64,000 nt of DNA from Leguminivora glycinivorella (taxonomy: Eukaryota; Arthropoda; Insecta; Lepidoptera; Tortricidae): the NCBI RefSeq assembly GCF_023078275.1, contig NC_062979.1:20875848-20939847 (forward strand), given 5' to 3'. Both the position numbers and the translations under genes were made by a program. This document shows, piece after piece, positions 23,001-31,822 of this stretch. A model generated the notes under the pieces. That model did not search any database. It worked only from the letters and a program-made list of their open reading frames with translations, and was not told where the DNA came from. The stretch's first letter is position 1. Each line of letters opens with the position of its first letter.

Positions 23001-26000
23001 AAAATTGTTACAATTTTTTCAAGTTTTATAAAACTTAGCACAGAAGTACAAACAGACAAGCACGTAGATATATGTATATGCGCGCAAGCATACCAAGTAT
23101 AGCGTTCCGTTCCGCTACCACAACTATCCAAGAGTAGTCCTGCCAGCTCTCACGAATACTCGCCAAGAGCGCCAAGCGAATGTGCAGCCACAGAATGTTA
23201 GCAACTACGTATTCCCATTTTCGGCCCACCAGTTCCGGAAGGGAATAACAATTTGAACCAAATAAAATGGAAGGCAAATAACAGTATCCACAACCCAGCA
23301 CATATACGTAGATGTAAGCATACCCGGTATAATGTTCCGGTACCGCAACTACCCGGGGGTAGTGCTGCCGGCTCTCAGACTACTCGCCAAGAGCGCCAAG
23401 CGGATGCTGCACTCGGTACAACCACAGAATGTTAGTAAGTACGTATTCCCATTTTGTTACTTTCATACACCAGTTACGGAAAAGAATTGGGACCGCTTTT
23501 TACAAGGCAAATAAAAGTCACATAGTATCAACAGCCCAGCACATAAACATGTAGATGCAAGCATACCCTGTATAGAATAGAATAGAATAGAATATTTTTT
23601 TATTCGTAAGCACTTAACAACGACGATAACAATATAATATACACAAAAATTAACGACACATAAACAAGTAACCATACACACAAAGGCTAACAGACAAAAG
23701 TGCCACGAAATGGTCTCATCTCAGCATGTTGCTGGCGACTTCCAGCGCTGGTCTTCCGATGAGGCCATTCGGTGAAAACAATCACGACAGGTAACAATTT
23801 ATGAATACAACACTAATAAAAATAAAAAATAGCAAAAAAAAAGTATGCAAAAGACAACAAAGATTTATAACAGACATTACATTATTACACAATATTATCG
23901 GGTCGGACTCGTCATAGCTGTACATTAAAATATGACTACATCTAGCGCCATAGTATAGTGTTCCGGTACCGCAACTACCCAAGAATAGTCTTAAAAGTTC
24001 CCACACTGCTCGCCAAAAACGCTAAGCGGATGCTGTACTATGTGAAACAGAATGTTAGGTGTGTATAATTTTAATTACGTTTTTCTATTTTGTTACTTTC
24101 ATATATAGGTTATGGAAGGGAATTAAAATTGGGTCGTCATTATAAAAGTCAAATACAACGTAACACACAACTACAGACAAGCACGTAGACATAGAAAGTA
24201 TAATGGAATATAAAAGTATATTTTGCTTTTGGGGTATTATGCGTTTACGAAATTTTGCGACTTTAGGGCATTATGCGCCTGACGCGATTCTTTTCCATGG
24301 TAAATAAGTATAACGTAATTTGATTGACATCCAGGGGTTGAGGATTTGCCGTATGATTTTTGTCAGCGTCGCGGACGAAGAAATTTAAAAGTTTTTCATT
24401 TTGCAAAAGAAAAACTTTGTATAAATGAACGTTATAAACCTGTTGCAGGTTCCTGGAAGTGTGCAACACAACGTTCGACGTGTACATGCGGTGGAACTCC
24501 GGCAAGATCTCCAGCATTCCCCAGGACGCGGAGGAGGAGGCGTATGAAGTAAGATTATTCGACCACCGGTCTGGCCTAGCGTGTAGTGACCCTGCCTGCT
24601 ACGCCGCGGTCCCGGGTTCGAATCCCGGTAAGGGCATTTATTTGTGTTCGTTTGAACGTCATGAGACAACAAGGTCGATTTCCGCCGCTTGCAACAATAT
24701 TATGTCAGTGAAAATTGCTCTGTCTATATGATACTACTCATGCGATGTGTCTAGTCAGCCTTAGCTGTCGTTAGAGCTCACTGAAACTTTTGTCAAAACT
24801 GGTAGACCACTTTCTTGGCCCACTACAAGCTTTGTTTAGTTTGGGGCCAGGTTGATCTGTGTAAGGTGTCCCCCAATATTTATTTTTATTTATTTCTTTT
24901 ATTGCGGTAAAAATAAAACATATATTTACACTGAAATATTTATTAGGACAACCAAGTATATATTTTACTGCTCTTATGCTCAGTATTGACATTTTATTGA
25001 AAGTAAGAATGTCCTATTTTTTTCATACCTACATTTTTCGATTTTCCATTCTGTTACTTTCAGGTAACAAAAGGCAATAAAAATTCTCGTTTTTATGCAT
25101 TTTTACTACGTAATATTATTTTCTATAGATTATTGATTGCTTTCAGAAAACCCTATACATACACCTTGTTAATAGTGTCCAACCGAAATTAACTTTTAAT
25201 GCAGAAGGCACTAACTTTGCTTGGTCACTATCGAAAATACAGTTTCCGAACCGTTGTCTGAAACAGCATCTCTAAGCTAAACAGAAACTTCGATAGTATT
25301 GATTCGATTGTAGACGGGTGATTTTCCGCCTTTCTTGCGCATATTTTGCGTGATGATGGCTAATCCTGCCATCCCAACTCCTCGAGAAATCCTACCAGAC
25401 CCTTGATGTTGAGTAGGACCTCGGGGAGGTCTCTCGGAGATCCGAGATATTTTGCCCTGTATGAAGCCACCCCACTGCACTCCAGCACCACGTGAGCAGC
25501 TGTTTCCTCTGTCTCCATGCACCCTCGGCACAGGGGACTGTCCGTAGCACCTGTTATGAAAACATTTTTGTTAAATAGTCCATGACCTGTTATGACACTG
25601 GTTACCATTCTCAGCCGGACCTTCCCTAGTTGAAGAAGCGTCCTAGTGAGTTTTCCATTGATGCTAGGCATGGCTAGTTTCGCCTGTCTGGTTTAGCCAG
25701 TATGTTGTGTGTACTTTCTCTGTATATGATAGTAGCATTGAGCGTACCTTGCTTCGATAGTAGCTTTATTTAAAATAAGTTATTTCTTTGCCCAGGACAT
25801 CTGCGCACTAATGGAAGTGGTCTGCTCCATCGCCCGCTGCGGCGCCGAACGCGCCGTCGGCGACACGTGTGCGAGAGGCCTAAGGCTGCTGCTCCCTCTT
25901 ATCACACCGTCTCTCCTGTCGCTACCCACACTAGCGCATCAGGCATACCGCACACTACGCGAGCTACACACGGCAGAGCAGGTAACTTTAACTACTACAT

Positions 26001-27439
26001 ATTAGTGTACCTTTATTATGAATAAGGGGGTAATTAGGCAACTTAACTGTACTTAAAATAAAATATTTTATACCATGCACGAAATAAATCATCAGATAAT
26101 TATAAGAAAAACAGCAACAGAAGTTATTTTTAACTCCAATTTCAATTTTATAAATCAGATTTCGTCACTACTTTAAAAAAAATCTTCGTCTGTCAATGAA
26201 AAGAAAATTGTAGTAAGTATGTATGGAATGCATAATTGCATATAGACTTACTGCGTTTTAACTTTGAGGATCACCGTGAGATATGAGATTTTTATAGTGA
26301 CGATTTAAAGTAAATCAGTTGACTGTGACGTCACTCAATTCGATTTCATATTAATTCCATATGAGCAAGTCGTTCAAAGTCGTTTTGACATTTCTTAAAA
26401 AGAAGCTGATTTGACTAGGAGGCAAGTAGCCTATTATTCATAACATAAACGTACGCTTAAGTTATCAAGCCGATAAAGTTACTTTATCCCTTTCTATCAC
26501 ACCAATACCTTGATATGAACGATACTCGTACATATCAAGGAATCAAAAAAGGAATTCCTTTCCTAGTTTCCTAGACGTTCTCTTGCAAATAGCTAGTTTC
26601 ATATCATTAGAATAGATAAGAACAAATTGGCTTATTTAATTCTGCAAACTGTTTGAATATATGTATGTATGTATGTAAACACTTTATTGTACATAAGACA
26701 AGTTAGGACATAATGTGGAATGTTTTACCGTTTGAGGGCAAAATCACTTCAAACAATGTTTAAACCTCTAAGAGATTTTTTTTTATTGAAGTATTTTCTA
26801 CTTATCGATAATATTATTACATACTGACCAAAAAGAGTAGAAATTAAAACATTGTAGTGTCATCCCTTTCAAATCAATATGTGTGAGAAAACGGGACGAC
26901 AGTACGATGTTGCCACTTTTTAATTTCTACTCAGACAGACTGTAATTCTAAAATGTTTATTACAGCTAACAATCCTACCAATAGAAGATTTCAACATGGT
27001 GGTCGCCGCGCTCCGCGTCGGCCTGACCGCCGTCTCTTGCGACGTGTCCACACTCTGCTGCGACACAATAGTAGGTCTCTCAAACAAAACACGCACTCTA
27101 GGAGACGACAACCCTTACTCGCTATCCCTTCTATCCCTGGCCGAGTTACTACTAATGCTCATCATTAAGATGGAAATACCTCCAGATTCCATCCCCGCCG
27201 CTGGCGCAGCCATCTACGCCTTAACGTGCGTCAAACCAGCTCTCTTAGAAGGCTTAGCCCGACAACTTATTGAGGCATACGCTGTCAACGATCCAGCGAA
27301 TGTGCCCAGATTGGAAGAGGCCTTTGGGGTACTCACAAATGGCGTTCTCTTTGATGGCTCGAGACCACATAAGTTGCGTTTCCAGGATAACTTCGATAAG
27401 TTCCTTGCGAGTGTACACGGGTTTTTGATTGTGAAATAA
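8075..27439 (+). CDS. XPO4: Exportin-4, complete 15-exon gene, 1099 aa
   Basis: XPO4 is an importin-beta-superfamily nuclear export receptor; in animals its known cargoes include eIF5A and Smad3. Exons: 8075-8125, 9193-9471, 9598-10425, 11032-11198, 12490-12657, 14011-14117, 14528-14684, 15857-16016, 16903-17072, 17815-17945, 21176-21327, 22781-22950, 24449-24548, 25796-25981, 26966-27439. All phases match and the sum is exactly 1100 codons, close to the 1151-residue human protein. The start MDNGAIQTLETAAQ aligns with the human N terminus. EQRHQAESVFLEFR, DYVLFEAAGLLKTA, AIIIKRGSID, FNTYLQCRLAPPDGTR, SWLLKIWANSYL and the end FLASVHGFLIVK align with human XPO4 along its length. The protein is a HEAT-repeat solenoid. 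Exon 9 is unusually GC-rich and encodes an alanine run. Copies of exons 7, 8, 11 and 12 lie in the following introns. A possible poly(A) signal AATAAA lies near 28558. Confidence 0.96.
11336..11830 (+). repeat. Copy, split by a poly-T tract, of the 'ATCACGCCTGTATCCCATAAA' dispersed repeat
   Basis: CATACAATCACGCCTGTATC, then the 'GCAGACCACATGAAACTACT' block, then a long T run at 11541-11566 and a second repeat-like block with GGGTTGAAAGAAAACGAAAC near 11750. Family copies in this window: 12187-12380, 17278-17430, 22140-22385, 52345-52605 (inverted) and 58018-58265. The CATA/TATG tail points to a retroposed SINE-like element. Lies in XPO4 intron 4. Confidence 0.6.
11942..12042 (+). repeat. Dispersed 'GGCAACGCGCATG' repeat copy
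   Basis: Same family as 3735-3852: GGCAACGCGCATGTAACACC near the start, TTGCCACCGTGTGGTATAAA and an A run at the end. Intron 4 of XPO4. Confidence 0.6.
12187..12380 (+). repeat. SINE-like repeat with CATA tail
   Basis: ATCACGCCTGTATCCCATAA, the GGGGTTGAAAGAAATCGAAA block, then the end 'CCCGTCATGTCACCACACGG'. Same family as 58018-58265. Confidence 0.6.
12699..12955. mobile_element. MITE, 'AATAGGCTAGTTTCCTA' terminal inverted repeats
   Basis: AATAGGCTAGTTTCCTA at the left is the inverse of TAGGAAACTAGCCTATT at the right, about 257 bp apart. The interior (GTCAAAACGATTTGCTAATA, TAAAATATTTTATTTTAAG) recurs at 13757-13990 and, inverted, at 26028-26435, defining a small DNA-transposon family in XPO4 introns. 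Confidence 0.8.
13331..13505 (-). repeat. Dispersed repeat, GCGAAGCCGCGGG type, inverted
   Basis: CTAGCTTTTGCCCGCGGCTT leads and the inverse of the GTGTGTCTGTTTG tail follows, ending in CATTTATAATATTAGTATGG. Matches 33297-33475 and 51373-51540. Intron 5 of XPO4. Confidence 0.65.
13757..13990. mobile_element. Decayed second copy of the 12699 MITE family
   Basis: Shares TTGTCAAAACGAATTTGAAC, CTAATATGGAATTAATATGA, TGATGCTTTATTTCCTGCAT and TAAAATATTTTATTTTAAG with 12699-12955. Its terminal repeats are badly eroded. Confidence 0.7.
14943..15080 (+). pseudogene. Tandem copy A of XPO4 exon 7
   Basis: Matches exon 7 from GGCGAGACAGTGAT (14559 region) to near its donor at about 90% by eye: GAGAGCGCCAACGTGGACGC and GAGAGCGCTAGTGCCGACAA. 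The first 30 bp of the exon and its acceptor are missing. A one-base deletion in the CCC run shifts the frame ('ATTACGCCCCCGAG' against 'ATGATGCCCCCCGAG'). The intron around it is duplicated too, so this is a DNA-level tandem duplication, not a retrocopy. Confidence 0.85.
15316..15385 (+). pseudogene. Truncated tandem copy B of XPO4 exon 7
   Basis: Follows copy A by about 375 bp and begins with the same intronic lead, TTGGCAATAATCCTCAC. It retains only the GAGACACTGATGATGGCCCC to CCGAGAGAAC part, with a base lost and several substitutions. Confidence 0.75.
16067..16150 (+). repeat. Fragment of hairpin MITE abutting the exon 8 copy
   Basis: GGAGCGAGACACAGCGGTGG, CTTTCATTCGCACCTGTGGC and AGCCGCTCACCGCTGTCGCC match the centre of the hairpin element at 38611-38738. 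It lies where the 5' part of the duplicated exon 8 should be, so it may have replaced it. Confidence 0.65.
16156..16271 (+). pseudogene. Tandem copy of XPO4 exon 8 with open frame and intact donor
   Basis: From CTAGAGGCGGGGCTACCCAG to TACTCCGAG followed by GTGAGT. It aligns with exon 8 over about 115 bp with roughly 10 differences, of which about 8 are synonymous; the two amino-acid changes are Ala to Pro and Pro to Leu. Its GTGAGT donor is nearer consensus than the GTTAGT of the real exon. It lacks exon 8's acceptor and first third. It could be a relic or a rarely used alternative exon. Confidence 0.8.
16446..16492 (+). pseudogene. Short relic of XPO4 exon 8
   Basis: 'GTTCGTCCCCGGAGCTCTCC' followed by ACAACATTTC resembles the exon 8 block 'CCCCAGAGCTCTCCGCTACAATATC'. 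A weak but position-consistent third copy. Confidence 0.45.
17278..17430 (+). repeat. SINE-like repeat copy (ACGCCTGTATTCCCAAACGG)
   Basis: ATTACGCCTGTATTCCCAAA, then GCATATGAAACTGCTCAAAT and GGGTTGAAAGAAAACGAAAT. Diverged member of the 58018-58265 family, in XPO4 intron 9. Confidence 0.55.
18668..18960 (-). repeat. Inverted 3' end of a non-LTR retrotransposon
   Basis: Starts TTTCAATTTAATTCTGAATT-GATAGATAGATAAAAGCTTT and passes through CAAGAAAAACATACAATTG-like A-rich sequence to 'GACTCAGCTATACGCTTCAC' and 'CGGCACCCAGATCAC'. The tail-first layout is what an inverted LINE 3' end gives. XPO4 intron 10. Confidence 0.4.
19081..20976. mobile_element. 1.9-kb foldback DNA element with 8-bp target duplication
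   Basis: The left end GGGTACGTATCACAATGTCT is repeated inverted at the right end, and the inverted match continues for about 85 bp. The flanks carry the same 8 bases, TATACAAT, at 19073-19080 and 20977-20984, an apparent perfect target-site duplication. The subterminal parts are filled with direct and inverted copies of a 'CTAAAATTAAAAAACCTAACGTTAAATGACC'-type unit (shown here in pieces: CAAAATACCTAAAA, TAAATGACCTACGTT). No transposase frame is present. The 8-bp duplication fits hAT, P or Merlin; the class is not settled. Confidence 0.85.
19715..20010 (+). repeat. Tandem ~60-bp repeat carrying CCTAACCTAAACCTA
   Basis: Five or so units of the form GTTCTAACCTAACCTAAACC, TACTCTGTAAACTGTT, TGTGTGGTCACA. 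Each contains two exact CCTAA units. Reverse-strand cousins (GGTTAGGTTAGGTTAG) lie at 20298-20313 and near 20360. Inside the foldback element. Confidence 0.8.
21476..21592 (+). pseudogene. Tandem copy A of XPO4 exon 11
   Basis: TACAAGAGAAGCTGAGGAAC to GGCGTATTTGAG followed by GTGACT. It lies 262 bp after the matching point of exon 11. The acceptor and the first 40 bp are deleted between two short TATA/ACAAG matches, and the ATGGAGTCC block reads ATGAGAGTC, which shifts the frame. Clearly non-functional. Confidence 0.88.
21747..21863 (+). pseudogene. Tandem copy B of XPO4 exon 11
   Basis: Same 5' deletion and frameshift as copy A, 271 bp further on, so A and B share a decayed ancestor. It has a further change, GTCAAAGAGGGCG for GTCACAGATGGCG, and a weakened donor (GAGGTTATG). 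The intervening intron is also repeated (GTTCATTCGAAGGAAGTAGG). Confidence 0.88.
21938..22110 (+). repeat. 3' end of a lepidopteran LINE
   Basis: GTGGCCCGCCGAGTTTCTTG, CTGAGGCGTAGGGTTAGAGC, TGACGTTCATAAGCGCATTG, TAATATGCCTACTTGGAAAA, then TAAATATTTCATTTCATT. An inverted copy of its tail is at 36428-36520. XPO4 intron 11. Confidence 0.7.
22140..22385 (+). repeat. SINE-like repeat copy
   Basis: TAAACTCACGCCTGTAGTCC, GAGGTTGAAAGAAAACGAAA, ending CCGTCACCACATGGGCATGA. Family of 58018-58265. The open frame over 22383-22769 shows no recognisable protein and I do not call it a gene. Confidence 0.6.
23088..23215 (+). pseudogene. Tandem copy A of XPO4 exon 12
   Basis: GCATACCAAGTATAGCGTTC through CAGCCACAGAATGTTAGCAA. 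It starts 258 bp after the matching point in exon 12. It has a 6-bp insertion near GTTCCGTTCCGC, substitutions, a deletion of about 16 bp where the real exon has GGATGTTACATTCTG, and no GT donor (CAACTACG). Non-functional. Confidence 0.85.
23318..23470 (+). pseudogene. Tandem copy B of XPO4 exon 12, nearly intact
   Basis: GCATACCCGGTATAATGTTC through CAGAATGTTAGTAA followed by GTACGT. The frame is open and it differs from exon 12 at about 10 positions, roughly 8 of them synonymous; the changes are Val to Met and His to Arg. The flanking intron (ATTCCCATTTTGTTACTTTC) is copied as well. The first 50 bp of the exon are absent and the possible acceptor GTAG just upstream is in the wrong phase for exon 11. 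Probably a relic, but younger or better conserved than copies A and C. Confidence 0.85.
23561..24090 (+). pseudogene. Tandem copy C of XPO4 exon 12, split by a retroelement
   Basis: The copy starts GCATACCCTGTATAG at 23561, is interrupted by about 370 bp of foreign sequence (23576-23950), and resumes as TAGTATAGTGTTCCGGTACC up to CAGAATGTTAGGTGTGTATA. It keeps the intronic sequel TTCTATTTTGTTACTTTCAT. Several changes make it non-coding. Confidence 0.8.
23576..23950 (-). mobile_element. Inverted LINE 3' fragment inside exon 12 copy C
   Basis: A GAATA repeat run leads into TTTTTTATTCGTAAGCACTT; further in are TGGTCTCATCTCAGCATGTT, GCGACTTCCAGCGCTGGTCT and CCGATGAGGCCATTCGGTGA. The A/T-rich head and structured 3'-UTR-like body fit an inverted non-LTR retrotransposon end. 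It dates the insertion after the exon duplication. Confidence 0.55.
24553..24690 (+). mobile_element. tRNA-headed SINE fragment
   Basis: An A box (TCTGGCCTAGCGTG) and a B box (GGGTTCGAATCCC) lie about 45 bp apart, but there is no 7-bp acceptor stem, so it is a SINE head and not a tRNA gene. It begins directly after the donor of XPO4 exon 13 (24549). Confidence 0.65.
25277..25690 (-). mobile_element. C-terminal fragment of an R1/Jockey-like LINE reverse transcriptase
   Basis: A 103-codon open frame at 25360-25671 reads VRLRMVTSVITGHGLFNKNV, a zinc-knuckle-like CRGCMETEETAAHVVLEC, then SYRAKYLGSPRDLP. The C-x2-C...H-x4-C pattern after GHGLFNKN is the usual C-terminal end of R1-clade polyproteins. 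It is truncated 5' and lies antisense in XPO4 intron 13. Confidence 0.75.
26028..26435. mobile_element. Inverted copy of the 12699 MITE with a second MITE inserted
   Basis: CTTAAAATAAAATATTTTAT and ATTCCATATGAGCAAGTCGT match the 12699/13757 family in reverse, ending AGTAGCCTATTATTC. The interior is broken by the element at 26166-26310. Confidence 0.75.
26166..26310. mobile_element. Small MITE, GTCACTA terminal repeats
   Basis: CACTACTTTAAAAAAAATCT at the left mirrors GATTTTTATAGTGACGAT at the right; the interior holds GTCAATGAAAAGAAAATTGT and ACTTACTGCGTTTTAACTTT. A second copy lies at 30214-30363. Confidence 0.75.
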
Positions 27440-27760
27440 TTGTCTTAAATATATTTGGAAGAGAAATGTTGATAGTGCAGCTCTAGATGAGTTTGATGAT
27501 ATTTTTACGTGATGTAACATTTGAAATATTATCTTTTAGTTTAGTTAATCGATTTTTTTTATTTGACATGTTTGGACAAAGAATTATAATCTCAGGAATG
27601 GAATTGTTTATATCAAATGTTATATTTAGTATATCAAATATCGCATCATCTAACAGAGCTAGCTACCTAAACTTCTAAATGTCTCAGGACTCTCAGGTAG
27701 GTAATTTTTTTCAAAGTTGTCCCCCACTTTTTTTAATTTGGAAATTTTTATATGGTTTTC
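27440..27760. other. XPO4 3' untranslated and spacer sequence
   Basis: AT-rich sequence after the XPO4 stop. No further coding exon seen; probable poly(A) signals lie beyond, near 28558. Confidence 0.5.
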
Positions 27761-27762
27761 AC

Positions 27763-27913
27763 TCAGAATCGCGAGCTCTTTCAATCCTAATAGGAGAAAA
27801 AAAGTTTCCCAAGGTTTTTTTCCATTCCGTTACCATTTGTTCATACATTTTGTATGGCGGTAACGGAATGGAAATTTTTTTCTTCCATCAGGATTGAAAG
27901 ACCTCGCGATTCT
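27763..27913. repeat. Extended hairpin, CCATTCCGTTACC family
   Basis: CCATTCCGTTACC (27822-27834) pairs perfectly with GGTAACGGAATGG (27859-27871), and an outer arm TCGCGAGCTCTTTCAATCCT pairs imperfectly with AGGATTGAAAGACCTCGCGA near 27890-27908. Confidence 0.8.
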
Positions 27914-28319
27914 AAGTATGAATCGCGTAAAAAATACCCATGTTACGAAAAAAGGGAGGTGGACAAATTTGAAAAAAAAAATGGCCTAGGTATTTGTTGC
28001 GCGTTTCTAAATGCGCTTTGTAATTTAAGGAAAAACTATTATTTTATTAAGTTTAATAACTAAACGTGAGTAAAAGGAGACTTATTGTAATATAAGTTCT
28101 TGTAAGATAGCGCTTTTATCGCTACTATCTAATTTATTAGTCTTAGGGTCGGTTTTTTAATCTTAGATAAGTATTCTCGCAGACGGTCTATTTTATCGTG
28201 CAATATTAGTACAATCATAGTTATAATGAGTAATTAACTTAAGGAACGCACGGCAAATCTCGTATGATAACCCGCATGTAGCAACCTTATTATGGTAATT
28301 TCGTTTAAGGTTTCTACAC

Positions 28320-28460
28320 AAACAGCACAAGCTCTTTCAATTCTGATAGGAGAAGAAAAGTGCCCCGAAGATTTCATTCCCATTATGTTACATTTTTCAT
28401 AGAAGTATGTCAGTAACGGAACGGAAAAAATAAAAACTACATACATGGATTTTTTAAATC
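28320..28460. repeat. Second member of the GTTAC/GTAAC hairpin family
   Basis: AGCTCTTTCAATTCTGATAG followed by CATTCCCATTATGTTACATT and then GTCAGTAACGGAACGG, the same order as 27763-27913 with erosion. Confidence 0.65.
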
Positions 28461-28879
28461 TTATTATTATCGAAATAACTCGTGATTCTGAAAAAAATGT
28501 GGGTACAACTTGACATATAAAAGGGTACATTATAGGATAGGAGTTATATAATTATTGAATAAATATTATTGACCGTCTGACTTCTAACTTAGATTGAAAA
28601 ACCGATTCAGAATTGGATTGGCGTCCCCCAATGGGCTGTGCGAAATCAAAGTAAGGTAACACTATTGTGTTAGGATTAGCGATATTGTAAGTATATTTAG
28701 TGCCATTGAGTCAGACTAGAGGTCATAGAGTTATACGCTATTGTGGTTGAAACATAATTTCTTGACGTTTTTTATTGGAAAATTGTATCATGTTTTTTTC
28801 GTGTTTCTACTCCGGGTCATGAACTGTGTCGATAATTATAAAAGAAACAAAATGTCGCGATATTTCCAAATATTTCTCA

Positions 28880-28985
28880 ATAGTTCCCATCCGTTTCCGC
28901 CATACAAGATATAAAAAGGTAACGGAATGGAAACATTTTTTGACATTTTTTCCCACATCAAATTCGTTGGAGTTCGTAATTCCAA
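28880..28985. repeat. Third member of the GTTAC/GTAAC hairpin family
   Basis: TCCCATCCGTTTCCGCCATA and AGGTAACGGAATGGAAACAT form a stem; the flank CACATCAAATTCGTTGGAGT has an inverted partner at 28812-28830. Confidence 0.6.
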
Positions 28986-29127
28986 GAAGGTAATAAAACA
29001 TTATTTAAATTAAAAAGTAAATGTACATTTTTACATAAAATCTCAGACCTTAGGTTGATTGAACGCTGCGCGCTGTCAGAACAGTACCTAAGACCTCCTC
29101 TGTAAGGAGTGTAAGGACGCCATTTTT

Positions 29128-29275
29128 AGGGTTCCGTACCAAAAAGGTACAAAAGGAACCCTTATGGCGCGACTCTGCCCGTCTGTCTGTCAGTCACATT
29201 CCTAAATATCTTGAGAACTACTTATGCTACCGATTTGAAACTTGGCATAGTTATGAATTTTTTTTTTTTTTTTTG
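29128..29275 (+). repeat. Dispersed 'AGGGTTCCGTACC' repeat fragment
   Basis: AGGGTTCCGTACCAAAAAGG, GGAACCCTTATGGCGCGACT, CTGTCTGTCAGTCAC, then a T run at 29261-29274. A common lepidopteran repeat, incomplete here. Confidence 0.6.
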
Positions 29276-29599
29276 CTAATATAACTCTCTGCCCTCTAGT
29301 CAAACTGACAACTTTAGTCGCTGTAATTCTATTGTTTTTGGCCTAAATGTGTACACTTGTACAGGGTGCTTATTGCTCCATAGTCCTATAACCTTTCTCG
29401 GCTAGCTAATCATGTATGGTAATCTGTTTTAATTTAAGAAATAATGTTATATCTACTCAGAATCATGAAATTTTGACTTCGATTGATTTATTGTTAAATA
29501 ATGAACATTTAGCATTCGAAACTTCGAGTTATAATTTAAAATTGACTAAATACTCCATTTATATGTTTTATTACAGATTCCAGTTATTCTTATTCCAAA

Positions 29600-29665
29600 A
29601 GAGAAGGAGTAGACCCTTTTTCCATTGTGTTACCTTTTCCTTATAACGGTAACGAAACAGTAACA
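29600..29665. repeat. Fourth member of the GTTAC/GTAAC hairpin family
   Basis: CCATTGTGTTACCTTTTCCT pairs with AACGGTAACGAAACAG, spaced as in the other members. Confidence 0.55.
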
Positions 29666-30213
29666 CGAAAAATACGTGAACCTTGACTTCTAAGTATTTA
29701 ATATTGTTAGTATACCAAACTAAAATTTTATTTTTAAAATCTGAATAGATATAACATAAGATTTTCAAAAATGGGATTTTACCCTTGATTATGTGTTTTT
29801 TTTTTAGTTACACAATTACCTATAGGGGCGAGTCATTAAAATTAAATTAGAGTATGGAAGATTTTTTTATACAAAAATGACAATGATATTAATTTCTTTT
29901 CCAGATATTTTCTCTAGTCATACCAAGCGAAATTGACAGCTATTTTGACAGCCCTTCCCGTACAACGGTATTTTAAACGTCAAACGGGTTTTAAATTATG
30001 ACAATTACTTATTAGCCCTTGGACATGTAGGGTGCCAAAACGTCTGCCAACTTAGCTTGGTCTGATTCCATCTAGTTTTTTTTTAAATATATGGACAAAA
30101 TACGGTAAGGAAGCTAAGCATGCATATTTCACTCGCCGTTTACTATCTTTATTGCACAATTATATTGCTATCTCGTTCTCGCACTGTAGACATCATCAGC
30201 GGTACAGCAATAT

Positions 30214-30363
30214 AAATATCGTCACTATTTTTAAAAAAACTTGTATCTTCGTCTATCAATGAAAAGAAAATTGTAGTAAGTATGTATGGAAGGCATATAG
30301 ACTTACTGCGTTTTAACTTTGAGGAGAAACATGAGATACGAGATTTTTTTAAAGTAGTGACGA
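30214..30363. mobile_element. Second copy of the GTCACTA MITE
   Basis: CGTCACTATTTTTAAAAAAA at the left and TTTTTTTAAAGTAGTGACGA at the right form the inverted ends. The interior matches 26166-26310 (GTCTATCAATGAAAAGAAAA, GACTTACTGCGTTTTAACTT). Confidence 0.8.
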
Positions 30364-31814
30364 TATGCATATGCGATAATGATGGGTCAGTGTCAGGAAT
30401 TCTTCGTGCTTAGGGTCCTTACTTTAGTAACGCTTAAAGAAATGACTATTTCATTTGTTTATGTTATCCTGTCTCTGGTTATTATGAAATAATTAAAATT
30501 GATGTTTATTGCGTTAGGAATGCAAGAATCTTATGTTCACAACACAACGAACTTTGTACGTTTAGAGACGTGGTTGTGAATGTCTAATTTCTCTAAATTG
30601 GGCAATATAAACCTTAAATTGATATTAGGTCTAAAAAATATTGCTCAATGTATCTTCTTACTTGAAAGATGACTTGAGACAAGCAATGAGACCTATGTTT
30701 TTTCTAGAGCAGAGTTACTCTGTTATTTGTAAAACTATTTCTCCTGTATTTTAGTTGAATTCATTTATAAAAAGAAAACGTACCGTACCTGAACGAAGAT
30801 TACGTATACGGACCCCTATTCCCATCTTTAGTTCCGTGTACAGTGAGCTGCAAAAGTTCATGGCGAAATTATCAATGAATTAATTAACACTGTACCTACT
30901 ATATTACCCGAACACACTGAGCGAGTGAGATCATAATGCGCGTGTAAAAGAGATGGGAATAGACCGGACAGTGTACAAATTTCTTTATGCTTGGTGTCTT
31001 TATTTACAATACAATATCATGAATAAGTGGGACTACTGTCAAAGTATTGACAGGTAACTAGTACCGTTGCACTAAAATATTAAATAATAATTACTATGAC
31101 AGAGTGCTAAAACGTTCAACTATTATTTTACAGTTTCTAGAATGTTCTGTTTATTTGTCTCATCGAGGACATATCCCAATAGAGTGGTAATATGGGGCTG
31201 TCCGTCTGCGCAACGGATATGTGATTTGTCACTTATAAATGTTAGCGCTCGCTCTCAATAAAACAGTACAAAACCAGTATTGGATCCGTGCGTACGTCTC
31301 TGCGAATTACGAAATAAATTATAGTTTGTTTTACTATTATTATAATGGCGTGCTTTTCTATTCAGTTTCGTAGAAAAAACAGCAAAACATCTGACTTTAA
31401 AACATAAGGAATAACTTTTCATCGGTAAGTTACGATTTTAAATTATAAACTACTTTATATTAAATTTTGTCCGGAGATCAAGTTAAACTGGACAACAAAA
31501 GTGAAAGGTGATGACGCAGGCTAGACGTATGTCGTTATCTCTTGCTTCCACGTAACTCAATTCACATCACACCATCTCTTTCCAGTCTGCACTAGTGTTG
31601 TACATGCTTAATTTATAGCATCAAGTGGTGTATCGATATTTAAGTAATGAGTAAGGAATATTATTGTGTGTACCTACTACATAATGATCACACTCTATTT
31701 AGATAAACAAACGAGAAAGCTATCTTGCACTTATGTTTGCATTGAATTAATGGTTTATGTCGAATAATTGTATATTATCGATTATGTTAAGCTTGATTGA
31801 TTATATGTACTGTT
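30364..31814. other. Intergenic spacer without a supported gene
   Basis: AT-rich sequence with no open frame of protein-like composition. A fragment near 30780-30960 (CGAACACACTGAGCGAGTGA) may be repeat-derived, but I cannot assign it. Confidence 0.5.
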
Positions 31815-31822
31815 GTATTATG

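Noticed and set aside
24553..24640. tRNA gene
   Set aside because: B box is exact, but there is no acceptor stem and the following sequence is SINE-like.
24459..24731. Longer coding exon past XPO4 exon 13
   Set aside because: The reading past 24548 is the SINE; the phase of exon 14 fits the donor at 24549, and the long frame is a different one.
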